Source: Apteryx mantelli (Eukaryota; Chordata; Aves; Apterygiformes; Apterygidae). Taken from it: a DNA stretch of 64,000 nt. Both the position numbers and the translations under genes were made by a program. The notes under the pieces were generated by a model, which saw nothing but the letters and a program-made list of their open reading frames with translations, had not been told where the DNA came from and made no database searches. The number at the start of each line of letters is the position of its first letter. Position 1 is the stretch's first letter. Where the stretch lies: contig NC_090011.1 of assembly GCF_036417845.1 (NCBI RefSeq), forward strand, positions 744,001 through 808,000, read 5' to 3'. This document shows, piece after piece, positions 46,401 to 56,500 of this stretch.

Positions 46401-46777
46401 GATGGGCAACAAAAGAGATATTTAGCCTGGTGGCACTCCCTTTCTTTTACTAATGCAACAGTGTGTAAGGTTTTTGTTCATGCTGAAAGAAAAGATTTGG
46501 AAGAGAGGAAGGGAAACTAGACCATATTTCAAAATCCAGTCTCAGCTTCCTCTGTGGTTTATATTTTCTTCTTTTCATTGCATGACACTGATATTGCACA
46601 GGATTTTGGAAATCAGCATAAGGGTTCATCATACTTATTCCTATTCTGTAGCTAAGGTGAATGGGTGGATATATTAGGGAGTTTCTTACCTGTAAACCAC
46701 TTGGTAAATAAAAAACATATTGGAACAACAAAGAACAGTGCTATTTTGAGTTGTCTTTCTGAGCATAGGAACTGCAT
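29689..46777 (-). CDS. Butyrophilin-like gene with three Ig domains and an amplified coil
   Basis: Predicted membrane protein of about 641 residues. Exons in transcript order: 46777-46690 signal, 45185-44844 IgV, 44341-44078 IgC, 43360-43100 second IgC-like, 42117-42064 and 41169-41128 transmembrane, then coil microexons 39330-39310, 38965-38945, 38300-38280, 37969-37949, 37231-37187, 36743-36723, 36078-36058, 35744-35724, 35033-34989, 34545-34525, 33880-33860, 33549-33529, 33082-33062 and 31428-31402, then B30.2 30215-29689. All junctions are phase 1 and the total of 1926 bases is an integral open frame, which is strong support given the number of small exons. Eleven of the coil microexons lie in a 2.2-kb tandem repeat. 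Whether all are used in one transcript needs RNA evidence. Confidence 0.8.
31402..33082 (-). CDS. Last two coil microexons before B30.2
   Basis: 33082-33062 (21 bases, VDQRKEI, GTTTGCAG acceptor, GTGAG donor) and 31428-31402 (27 bases, EFRKARGYA, GTAAA donor). The second matches EFRKARSKA at 9449-9475 of the plus-strand gene, also the last microexon before B30.2, so this position is conserved between paralogues. Confidence 0.75.
33529..35033 (-). CDS. Coil microexons of full repeat unit A
   Basis: Four phase 1-1 exons: 35033-34989 (EELQAQREAGKDAEK), 34545-34525 EKLQKEN, 33880-33860 EQLRAEK and 33549-33529 ARFDRQI. Amino-acid sequences match the other units, with only the Phe/Cys change in unit B. 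Confidence 0.75.
34882..34908 (-). pseudogene. Decayed coil microexon relic in repeat unit A (copy at 37080-37106 in unit B)
   Basis: After a CAG on the minus strand the sequence reads AKSALEKAS over 27 bases, closely matching the intact microexon AKSVLRERF at 55369-55343. The donor position reads T|GTGCTG instead of G|GTAAG, so splicing is doubtful. Unit B has the same relic. Confidence 0.4.
35242..35259 (+). repeat. CTG microsatellite, 6 copies
   Basis: Six perfect CTG triplets in repeat unit A, in an intron of the minus-strand gene. The matching site in unit B has fifteen. Confidence 0.95.
35724..37231 (-). CDS. Coil microexons of full repeat unit B
   Basis: Four phase 1-1 exons: 37231-37187 (45 bases, EELQAQREAGKDAEK), 36743-36723 EKLQKEN, 36078-36058 EQLRAEK and 35744-35724 ARCDRQI. 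The last has Cys where units A and C have Phe, placing a cysteine in the coil. Sites are otherwise identical to the other units. Confidence 0.75.
37440..37484 (+). repeat. CTG microsatellite, 15 copies
   Basis: Fifteen perfect CTG triplets in repeat unit B at the position where unit A has six. It accounts for most of the length difference between the two units and is a likely polymorphic site. Confidence 0.95.
37949..38965 (-). CDS. Coil microexons of the partial repeat unit C
   Basis: Three 21-base phase 1-1 exons in transcript order: 38965-38945 EKLQKEN, 38300-38280 EQLRAEK and 37969-37949 ARFDRQI. Each has an AG acceptor and GTGAG or GTAAG donor. The unit is cut before the position of the 45-base exon. 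Confidence 0.75.
39310..39330 (-). CDS. Coil microexon EKHKEEI
   Basis: A 21-base phase 1-1 exon (one heptad) with TTTTTTACAG acceptor and GTGAG donor. Its flanks resemble an AT-rich version of the repeat-unit sequence around the EKLQKEN exons, for example the shared ACACTGGTTAG/ACGTTGGTTAG block about 45 bases upstream in the gene. Confidence 0.7.
   Translation of the reverse strand, partial: KNIKRR
39465..39730 (-). mobile_element. Old CR1 fragment, antisense
   Basis: On the minus strand the sequence matches, with much divergence, the CR1 region around 21990-22180 of the full-length copy. For example TTCAGCCTTTCCTCACAGTT on the plus strand is the reverse of the CR1 block GAGGAAAGACTGAGAGAGCT. 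It lies in an intron of the minus-strand gene, in the same orientation as that gene. Confidence 0.6.
41128..42117 (-). CDS. Transmembrane helix split over two exons
   Basis: Exon 42117-42064 encodes ENGGWFWFICLFCSVILI and exon 41169-41128 encodes GFLTNILWHHFIGT. Both are phase 1 and have consensus-like sites (TTTTTCAG acceptor and GTAAAA donor; TATCTTAG acceptor and GTGAGT donor). Joined, they give one continuous helix of about 21 hydrophobic residues. The other two butyrophilin-like genes here encode their helix in one exon. Confidence 0.6.
43100..43360 (-). CDS. Second IgC-like domain exon, canonical cysteines replaced
   Basis: A 261-base exon behind CTCTTTTTCAG, in frame and phase 1-1. 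It aligns with the preceding IgC exon: STCAYTSRIRGSYVKPQIMW against SMCRYTCKSKGWYPKP. The canonical core Cys is Ser and the second canonical Cys is lost (DMEFGL), while the accessory cysteines (STC and IPC) are both kept. No stop or splice defect is seen, so it may be a working domain with one shifted disulfide. The alternative is a decaying duplicate that is skipped. Confidence 0.65.
44078..44341 (-). CDS. IgC domain exon with four cysteines
   Basis: A 264-base exon with the canonical butyrophilin C-domain motif CKSKGWYPKPEVLW and the second core Cys in VDVMCAV. Two more cysteines, SMC four residues before the first and VPC before the second, are placed so that a second parallel disulfide is possible. 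The sequon NIT is present. Confidence 0.85.
44844..45185 (-). CDS. IgV-like domain exon
   Basis: A 342-base phase 1-1 exon behind a TTCTTTTCAG acceptor. Core: VTLHCWLAD, MSVLWYKK (sequon NMS) and DEGAYVCAV. It lacks the LPC and GN-x-SL motifs of the other V domains in the window and carries three extra cysteines (ILCFSP, EQCQNEEWC), so it belongs to a different V branch. Confidence 0.8.
46690..46777 (-). CDS. Signal-peptide exon of the three-Ig BTN-like gene
   Basis: Reads MQFLCSERQLKIALFFVVPI and continues hydrophobic to a GTAAG donor; ends in phase 1. An earlier in-frame ATG at 46813 would add twelve polar residues before the hydrophobic core, so the downstream ATG at 46777 is preferred as start. 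Confidence 0.65.
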
Positions 46778-48269
46778 GATGCGCACATTCCTTAAATCTT
46801 CCAAAATACTCATATTGGTCAAGTCAAGTTCCTCCTGCAAGCAGATGATACGCTGTGAGAATGAGCAACAACTCCTGAGAGGAATAAAACAGAAGTAAAT
46901 GAATCCTGAGAAACACAGAAACTTTCTGGAGCAAGGCATAGAAACCTCCACAGCTCTTTGCCACATAAGGGACCTACCCACTGAATGGATAACTGATGGG
47001 GAGCAGAGTCCTGGGAAGAATAGACTGGACCCATAGCACAGATGTTAGACATCAAGAGTGGAAGTTATCTAGCTCAATGGTACCATCTGCACTGCAGTCA
47101 GTCATGCTAGCCACATATGAGCTGGTTATCCTGATCTCATTTACAACCAGTGGACATAAACACACATTTCTAAGGCACAACTCCTGTGATCTGGATGTCA
47201 GGGACAAGAATTGTGCCCTGAAATTCAGAGACTTTCTCTCTGTTGACCATTAAAGGGGCTAGGGTGATTAGTGGAAGGGCAACCCAGAGGCTGTGGGATA
47301 TATTAAGTGGGAAACAATTGGTACACCTACTGCTGCTGTTTATCCTGAAGTGCAAAATGCGTGATGCAGGTGGAAAACAAACAATAGTGAGACTGCATGA
47401 AATCAAGTATTTAGGACTCTCATCTAGGTCTTTTTCCCCTCTGCAGTTTAAGCATTTTTTAAAAGATAAAAAAGAAGAAGCAGTCAAAGCAACATATACA
47501 GGATTGAAAAATCTTCCTCTCCTATTTAAACCCTTCATGACCTAACCAGGCTTCTTGTTACTATCTGACATAGTTCTGACATTAGCTCAGTTCACACCAT
47601 GAGCCCCACCAAGGATTTAAATGGTGGTGAAATCCTTCCTTTTGCATCTCAGGATCTCAGCAGAACTTAAACACTTGGTTGCTGTCTGCTTCTGTATTTC
47701 AGGGAGTTGTTCCACTGGTGGTGTGCTGAGGAAAATTTTTGCCTCATTTCCTCCTTCCCCCCCAGTTATGTATGCTGCCAGACACTGGGCAGTTTTCCAG
47801 CACACTCTGTCAGCATTGCTCTCTTAGGCTGGAAGTGTCTTTGAATTTAGACTGCCAGAATAAATCTGTAAGTGATTTTTGCTTCCTAAGGATCTACTTC
47901 ACAAGCACAGAATTGCTTTACAGAATGATTACATCACCCGGGGCCAAGGTTCTGGGATTTCTAATAAGTCATACTATTTTGATTCTAAATGGTACAAACA
48001 CAGTGTGCAACTCTTAGAACTGATGCAGCCTTGCTCTCATTGTAATTGAGAATAATTCTGTTTTGGTGTAAACTCTGTATTTCTTGTCTCTGCTGGCTAG
48101 ACTCTTGCAGCTCTGTATTACATTAGAACATAACTGAACAACACAGGGAGCATGGACGGACCTTTGATTCCCTCCTTCCAGCTGCATTCTCTGATCTGGG
48201 GTGCCTTTGCCTGCTCTCTCAGCATTAAGAATTGTGGCGACTGCATAGCATTCTCAGCTTTGTCATTGT

Positions 48270-48740
48270 CAGGGCCCTAAGTGCACTAATGGACCTTAAT
48301 GGCCCTGACCACCCTCACCTGGGGTCTCCAGCCACACCTTATGCCCATTGCTCTAGGAGCTTCATTTAAGCTCGGGTTGTGAATTTTAGTCTTGTTTCTG
48401 GCCCTGCCTTCTGGAGGAACCTTGGATTTGTTCTGTAGGTAGTTTATCTCCTGGGTGGACTTTGGATCAACACTATAGCTTGCCTCCATCCTTGTTCTCT
48501 TGCTTCTGATTAGATTCCCTAGATGGATCCTGGATGTGGTTTATCTCTTTGTCTTGTCTGGGGCTGTTCATGGACCCTGTTGTCAGCACCTGGCTCTGCC
48601 TGCCATGTCCAGACCCTGTGGGACTCCTCCCTGTTTGTGGGGTTACTCTCAGCTCCTGGCTGTCTTTCTCTGCAGGAACAGCTGGCTATCTTAGCTCTCT
48701 GACTGTCCCTTTCCTGGAGTATAGGAACATCTGACTTTCA
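48270..48740. repeat. Candidate unclassified repeat
   Basis: Compositionally distinct, CT-rich on the plus strand, with loosely repeated phrases such as GTTTATCTC at 48443 and 48538 and several CCTGG-type blocks. It looks like a degenerate repetitive element rather than coding sequence; no family can be named. Confidence 0.25.
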
Positions 48741-49190
48741 TAAAAAATCTTGATGAAAGGCCAAAAATCCAGGATTCCCACTGTCAGTCTTGTACTTACA
48801 TTATTAGGCTCTCAAACAATAAACAGGCTGTACCACCTGCCCTTGTTGGCTCCTTCTAAGGAACTGAGCTGTGCTTCATACTTCCCTACTTGCCTTGGCA
48901 CTGCAGCAGTCTGTCACTTGGTGCACTATCCTGGGGCCAAGAATGCTATCCTGGAAGCAGGTATGAGACAGGGTCACAGAAAGCCCTGCTTTTGTTGTTA
49001 CAGACTAGCAGGAAATGGCATCAGCCTTCTAGATCCCAGGGAACTGTACAGTCCTGGCCACTATGCAGGAGAATAATCTATCTGTTTTCTTCATGGATGA
49101 CTGAGAGAGAGGGAGTGACTGTTCTGTGTCTCTAGCAATCTCCTTGAAATTGTTTGAGGGTTCTGTCTCAGGAGACTTCAGACAAGCAAT

Positions 49191-49345
49191 GCTCTTTCCC
49201 CACATGCTCTAGAATAAGTATCTCTCTTTCCCTTTCCATATGGCTATCCATCTTCTCCAGAATTGCCCCCTCATACTTTGCCATTGCATTCATAATTCGA
49301 CACCTTTCAACAACTCTTTTTTCTCACACTTGCAGTCCCATTTAG
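49191..49345 (+). repeat. Dispersed repeat, copy 1
   Basis: About 150 bases similar to 53811-53970 in the same orientation. Shared blocks include GCTCTAGAATAAGT, TCTTCTCCAGAATTGCCCC, CTTTG-CATTGCATTCAT and GACACCTTTCAA, with a few indels. Confidence 0.75.
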
Positions 49346-50363
49346 TTGTGACTTACTACTACCAGACACTGTCTTCCTTCTGTTACAGTACCTCTCATAG
49401 CTAAATCAATTAGTCTGTGACCCTTGGCATGCCTCACCCCACATCTCTATGGCTACGTTATCTTGCACCTGCAATCTACCTTAGCTTCAGTAAGCTTGTA
49501 CTCTTGTCCTGTCTCAGCAGAAAACATCAATGAACTGCTGTTGGGCAATAAAAGAGCTTTTATGTAGGGCAGCAAAGCTGGAGTAACTGTTAGTACGTAA
49601 GGAAGCACCTGTAGAGTACGCCATGACTTGCAAGGATCTGACGCTTTAAATGTACAGAGTTTGATGAGAGGGAGGCAATGCAAGCATAGTACAGTAAAAT
49701 GCTGCACATCATAGTGATCACCTGAAAAGCAGGTTAAGGAATAACAATACATCCACAAGTAAGTCTCTTCCCTCTGCTGTACTGAACACCACAGCCCAAA
49801 CTGCAGAGCTGCTCCTCAGAGAAGCACAACTACTTATAAAAACACATAATTATCCACACTCTGATTACCAGTTCAGAAGAAGTCATTCCCATCAGAAAGC
49901 TCTCACTTATAAGATCTTTTCATAACAGCCTACTGGAAGGACAGAGTATTAACATGTTCATTTCAACCATTCAAGATTTCAAAAGAATGAAAACTCAGTA
50001 GAAAGTATAGCCGGTTGTTGTTGTGTATAACCTTGCCCTCTTCTTCCGCAACCCCTTATTCCTTGTTATGCTAAATATTTCTACCTATATTATATACTTT
50101 TATAGATGCTTACCATTTCAAAGCAGTGAATGTTACATTTTTAAACAAAGTAATAGGCCAATGAAATAAAATAATTACATCTGCAGTACGATCTCAAAAC
50201 ACTACATGATTAACTGACATAAATATACAGAGGATTTGTTATTGAAATACCCCCTCCTTAATAATTCTAAGATATCCCTTGCCCTATTCCTTCTCATTAC
50301 AGTAATCTCAAGATATCTCTTGTTAGGAATTAAATACAATATACCTAGCCAAAAAGACATTTT

Positions 50364-50387
50364 TATATCTATATCTATATCTATATC
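50364..50387 (+). repeat. TATATC microsatellite
   Basis: Four perfect TATATC units in the intergenic stretch. Confidence 0.9.
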
Positions 50388-52941
50388 TATTTCATTGCTA
50401 TTTCTTTGTGCATCCTTTTCAGCATGAAAAAGCCTTGTGCTCTTACCTGTTAGAAGAGCTCTCCTGGCTATGAGATTTTTAAAAAATGCGGGAAGAAACA
50501 AACTGACCAAAGTCGTTTACCGGCTCAAGTGGGAGGAGCAATTCTCCACTAATGGGAGAACAGTAAGCGGACAACCTCTCATCTGTGACTGATGACTAAA
50601 ATCCAGAAGACTAGTATAATATGACAGGTAAATATAAGAAAATTCTTCCTGGGGGTGGAAAAAGTTGGGGATACGATATCATTATGCTAAGGTAAGGAAG
50701 TGGAGCAGCTGGAAATCTTAGCTTTTTCTCAAAGTAAGGGGGAATTAAAAAGGGGAAGAAGAGATATATTTATGAACATTTTTGTATAATAGGTTTCAGC
50801 TTGTCCAGAAGACAAAAAGGGATTGCTCTCTATATATGTAAGGATATTGTTTTAATGTCCAGAATGTAGATGGACACTGAGCTGCTTCAATTTAGATGTC
50901 TTCAGTTTAGGTCTCTTCAGCTTAAGTGTCTGCACTGTTGATATCTCCAGCTCAGCTGGTCACCTTAGGTTCTCCTTATGGCCATTACCTTTGCCTGCTG
51001 CATCCTTATTTGCCAGTGTGTGCATCCTCTGGTTTATCGCAGCAGGGAGCCTGTCTCATGGGCTGCTGATGACCCATGGATGCAAAACCTTTCTGAATAG
51101 GGAGCATCAAGCAAAAGGCTAGCCCAAGAAAGTAAGGGTTTGACGCTAGGGAGCTTAGAGGCTACAGCATGATTTTAGTCCACAACATACCATGTCATTA
51201 CCAGTGTGACAGCAGGATGTAGGTAAATTTTTGCATCATCAGGAATCTCAGACAACTGATTATGAGAAATTGGCAGCCTGTAGTGCATAGCAAAACTCTT
51301 ATAGCCCCCACAAGCTCCTTGATCTGGGTGGGCAGCACCATAGCATGGAGCAGGCTCATGGAAAACAGTAATAGGATGCCCACACCATGCTCAAAAGCCT
51401 CATCCCGTGGGGGCATTTGAAGTGCAGGTTCTCTATCCATTTGCTACTCAGAAGGGTTTAGAAAAGCCTTTGAAAAACCTATCTCCTTTCTCATCCTTCT
51501 TCTCCATTACAATGTTTTTCTCCAGATAGTCAAGTCTTCCCCTGTGCTGGTTTCAGTTTTTTTTAGTTAGAGAAGGGAATTCACTGCCTTTGGAAAGCCA
51601 GCTGGCAGCACTGCGAGTAAATTAACCATTTAAACTGTATTAGTTTGTGAGATGATGTTCTAATTGCATTCACTATTTCTAATTAATTTGACTGGGCACA
51701 AGCAGCTCTGTGTTTCTGTCATGGTGAATGGTTCGGAGACTGAAAGAAATTTTACTCTCCACTCAATGTGCCAAAGATAAATCAAGACAGTCACACAAAC
51801 ACATTATAAAATGAAAAGAAAGTGCAGACAGTAGGAGATCAGTTTGCATATAATTTATTATAAAGAGTTTGTGTAACATTTCCAGGTTTAATGAGACCTT
51901 CAGGTATTTAGTCACAGGTTTTTCCTCTTTTTTCATGGTAGCTTTTTAATGCTTAGATTTAACTTAACTCCTTTTGATTCATCGGATCTCTTAACTGGCT
52001 GGAGTTAATATGGGAAAAAGTAACATATGGAACTCAAAATAAGGCAGTGTAGATTTCTTTTAAAATCAATTAATTTTGTGTGTTATTTCTGCCAGGACTG
52101 ACTGACAGCAACAAGGGCCCAGTTCAAGTTTATGGTGATGATAGTTCAAAAAACCCCCTATGTTGAACCTCCACCCAGGAATTTATATTACACTTTCAGG
52201 AGGTCAGAGAACATAATGCATTCTTGATAAACAGTATTTGAATGTAAAGAGTGATACAGGAATCTAGCAGCTTAGACAGGGGAAGTATAACTCCTTTAAC
52301 TATACCAGTAACAATTGATAGTTTTTCCTTGGGGAGGCCGGTACTGGGACAAGCGGTTGCTATCTCCATCAAAGAATTGTCACAAATGCTCAAAGGTCCC
52401 TAGAGCATGAATGAGTTGAGTAAGAATCACACCAAAGTGTCAATAAAAAAAACAAAAAAACCCTCCCCGCCCTTGTCACCTAACCATGTTCCAGTTAAAG
52501 AGACAATAGAGAATATATCAAGGTTTCTACAAATGCAGGAGGTCAAATTCTTCTAACAACTATAATGATTTGAACCGATAAATTGAATAATCAAACACTT
52601 CTAATTTTCCTTTTTTATTTCAAGCGTCCATTTACTTCATATCCACTCTTGTTAGATCATTCAGAAAGAACAATGAAGGACGTTTTCTATTTGTTCCAGA
52701 GTTATTTACTATAGCACATTTTTTTGTAGTGGTTAATACATCTCTTGGCCAACTTAAGAGCATTCTCCACCCCAATTTAGCCAATATAGACTTCTTCTGC
52801 TCTCTTACTGAGACTCCAAAAACATATAAAAAAATTCTTTTGTTTCAAGTAGCACTTTTTTCTATTTTTGAGACACGGCAACTTTCTTTCATTGTTCCAC
52901 ATTTTTCTAGTTTTCCTGTTTTATTCCCTGATCCTACTCCC

Positions 52942-52978
52942 TTTATTTTATAGTTATTAATGTCTTGAATGATTTATT
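52942..52978 (-). terminator. Two poly(A) signals of the 53-64 kb gene
   Basis: AATAAA on the minus strand at 52978-52973 and 52947-52942, about 70 and 100 bases after the stop codon. Confidence 0.6.
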
Positions 52979-53046
52979 CTCTTACTCTTCTCCTCTTCTG
53001 GATGGAGAGCTTTAATTCTACAATCCACTAGATTCAACACTTCCTT

Positions 53047-53591
53047 TCACAGTTTTTCCAAAACAGAAGGTATTCTGACTGGGCGGATAACAAAAGGTTT
53101 GAGTGTCCCTTCCCTTTTGGGTACAAATGGGTAAAACGTTTTTGCAGCTTCCTTTCCAAGGCTTATAGGGATTGTTACCAGGAGGACCATCTGCACTGCT
53201 TCGTAAAATTTGACTTGCCTTTCCTCCAAGTCCAGAAGGACACCAATCACTGAATATTGCAGCTGCTTCTTCTCAATCCTAAAGTCTCCTTCACTAGAGA
53301 AAAGCTCTGCCTGGGATCTGTGCAGAGCCCAGTAGTCCTCCCTGGGAAGTATACCTCCCTCCTCTTGTTTCCCTTTCTCCCTCACTACCCCCAGCACCCA
53401 GTCCTGATGCTGCTCCACCTCCACCTCCCAGTAGTGTTTCCCAGCTGCAAACCCTTCCTGCCCCACCAGGATGGGGACTGTGGAGGCAGCGCTCAGAGCA
53501 GCAGATTCAGACGTGTTGTTGCTCTTGGTGTCCAGTGCTCCAGACACTTGGAGCTCTAAGTGTTGGCTGTTTGGATTCACAGTAATGGGTA
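53047..53591 (-). CDS. B30.2 (PRY-SPRY) exon and stop, diverged
   Basis: Joined through a CTTCCAG acceptor. The PRY part (VPITVNPNSQHLELQVSG) is unusual, but the SPRY part is clear: GKHYWEVEVEQHQDWVLGVV, REDYWALHRS, IGVLLDLEERQVKFYEA and KTFYPFVP. The stop is at 53047-53049. Confidence 0.9.
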
Positions 53592-56500
53592 CTGGAAGGG
53601 AAAAGCAGGATAATCCAATTAGCAGGGTGACTTGGGGCCCTCTGTCCGCAAGGTGCGAGGGGGTGAAAGGTTCCAGGAACTGAGCAGTGCTGCCTTGATG
53701 CAGCAAAGACTTTAAACACTCCCCAAAGCAGTGCATCCAGTTGCTGATGGGCAAAGAGGCACCTTCCAGCTGTCACAGCCATCTCCTCTCTCAGGGCACA
53801 AGTCCAGGTGGCTCTTCCCCCACACGCTCTAGAATAAGTCTCTCTCTTGCCTATCCGTCTTCTCCAGAATTGCCCCTCATACTTTGACATTGCATTCATG
53901 CTTTGACACCTTTCAAGAACAACTTTTCTCACACTTCCCAACACACACATCCCAGCCTCATTTCATTTAGAAGAAGCCCAGCGAGGGCACATGCCTTTGA
54001 CTCCATTTCAGTTGCTACATCTCTAGAAACCTGGCACTGTCATTTCAGGGTAAGTCGGACAGCTGGCCACACCATTTCCCCACCCTTCTTCCTGTCAGCT
54101 TACCTGCGTGGCTCTGAGCTTCCCAGAAATCTAGGAAAAAGAAATGGCCATCAATATTTTATGAATCTGTGAGGCAGTGAAATAGCTCTCAAACTAAACT
54201 GTTTCAGCCTACTCACGTGCAATTGACTTCACTGTGATTCTGCATCAGTGTTGCCCTTAATGCACCAATATTCTAGTAATTAGCGAGCATTTTTAAATGA
54301 CTTACCCAACTCAACTTTAAGTTGATCTGAAAGGTAAAGATGTTACAGTCACTGACACTTGGTTTTTTGCTTTGTGATTCCATTTTTAAAAAACAGACAA
54401 CCCCAAAGCATGGAAGATGACAGAATTCTGCAATTTTGCCTGCAGACTTTTTTATTCATGCCATTTAAATATCTTCTTCTGTGTTCCAGTGTGAATGACA
54501 GAACTGGGCCTTCAGACTTCATCAGCTCTGCATTTACACCATAGCCTTAGGATTATGCTCAACAAACCTTTTGCTAAAGCAGCTGGGAGCCAGCTGAAGG
54601 AGAAGCTAGATGGGATTATTTAAGGGAAAATCTGATTTTCGCACTGCTTTTTAGTGTGCATACAGGGATGTTCATTCCTGTACCCTGTGTCCTATTGGCT
54701 CTCATCATAATGTGCCTGACTTTCTGGGAATGCAAGAAAAGTCTGCATCCTTTCTGGAAGAGCTCTCCTGTAGCATGCTGAAAGGTCAAGTTTGTTTTGT
54801 AGGCATCCTGAACTCCGCTGATACCAGCTTCAGCTCCCTACTGCAAAGTGCTCTGGTGTTTCCATGTATTCCTGGAATGTATTCTTTGAAAGGGAGAAGG
54901 CTAAAGGAACAGCAAAATAGGTTGGCTTCTGCCCAAAAGACCAGCGCTGGGAACCCTTGCTAAAGAAGATCATGGTCTAGATTTCTTGTTTGTGACTTAA
55001 TCAGAGGAGATTGAAACTAACTGCTCTTGCTTTGTAGGAAAGGCACGAGTCCCAGAAGTCAGTGGGCTGTGCTATGTGACTGGAAGGAGTTGCAGCTTAT
55101 CTTTGCTTTGATAAAAGCTCGTTAGATGTCAACAATGTCTCTAGCTGTGATCTAATGTTAGGCATGCAAAACTTGTTGCCAAGACACAAAGTATCAGGAG
55201 AGCAAGTCATGCGAGATATTTCTTGAAGGAAGGATCAGAATCTTATAGGGATTCAGGGATGGCACAGACAGACCTAAACACTTGCCTTATTGTTTCTAAG
55301 GTTGACAAGAATGTAAGATTTATATAAGAGGTGTTTTCTTACCAAAGCGTTCTCTGAGTACAGACTTTGCTGTAAAAGGATAGCATGAATGAGTGAAATA
55401 AAAACACAAGGACAAAATAAGTAAGGTTTGTGAGAATGACAGTGAATTATTGTCTCAGCTGTTCCTTGTGGAAACAGTGTGTATAATTATGTGGGAAATT
55501 TCTGTCATTAAATTTGTAGGATAAGAGAAGTTACAACCTTTTATCAGTAACACATAAATTTTCTGGTTCTAATTTTTGCCCAGATCTGTTAAGAATTTAT
55601 CAGAATTCTGAATTTAGAAAATACTAAAAAGTTCTGATTTTGCAAATGTCATCACTTACCCAAATGACATGTATGATTTACTTTAGAGATAGGAGAAAGT
55701 AGACACCAATAATCTCTGAATCTTATGCGGTATGACATGGAGAAAAAAGTTGAAAAAAAACAATAACTGCAGAATAACTTAGTAGGTTTGTTACTTGTAT
55801 CATTTTTCCTCAGGTGTTCATTTGTTTATTCAAAATAAAACTTCAGTCTGAATGCAACTATGAGACAGATGTTTAAAATTGTTATAAATTTCAAGGTTCT
55901 GAAGAGAAGGGGGGGGAGAAAGGATAACAAGAAAAAAAAGATTTCCAAACAGTTATTGAACCTTAAGTCATCACTACATGGAAAGAAGGAGTAGGAATAA
56001 CCCCTACTGTTGTTTTCTTTTTTTTTCTTTTTTTTTTTCAGGAGACAGCAAGAGATTTGTGAGGAATATGAGGCAAAGAGAAAAGCTGAGCTTGTTTACT
56101 ATGGCCAAAACTGCAGTAATGAGCTATGTGACTGAAAAAAAAAAAAAAAAAAGAAAGGAGAACTGACTGGAGATGCCAAACAGGAAATAAAGATCTCCAA
56201 CTCTTTGTGCAGGCAAGAAAATTTGGAAGAAAGAGCTAAAGAGAAAGTGGGAATGAGGATAAAGTGAAAAGCTGTGGTTTTCAGTTTGTGTTTTCAGTCA
56301 ATTTATGCCTGAGTTGGCATAGCAAGACTTCCAGGAAGTAATGCCTGAAAAGAGGGGAAGGGAAGAATGAGAAAGCTGAGCTAAGAGTGCTCATTCTGTG
56401 AAAATTGCAGTTGTGTCCAGAGACAGATACAAGGGGGAGAGAAGAGCTAATGCACAGCCTTGAGAGAGATTGGTGGTCCACAATCCAGGCAATAACACAG

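Larger units (their letters stand above)
46814..53046. other. Intergenic stretch between the two minus-strand genes
   Basis: No Ig, coil or B30.2 exon recognised. It contains one copy of a dispersed repeat at 49191-49345, a candidate unknown repeat at 48270-48740 and a TATATC microsatellite. A strong GTAAGAG donor on the minus strand at 50446 might end a non-coding first exon of the downstream gene, but this is speculative. Confidence 0.4.

Noticed and set aside
49453-49758. Minus-strand open frame preceded by a good TTTTCAG.
   Set aside because: Cysteine-rich but without Ig core spacing, and in no model does it join a neighbouring exon. Left as unsupported.
51198-51440. Minus-strand 80-codon frame with hydrophobic stretches.
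   Set aside because: No recognisable family, no splice signals and surrounded by intergenic sequence.
55978-56166. Plus-strand frame ending in a lysine run.
   Set aside because: The lysines come from a poly(A) tract at 56139-56155; there is no other support.
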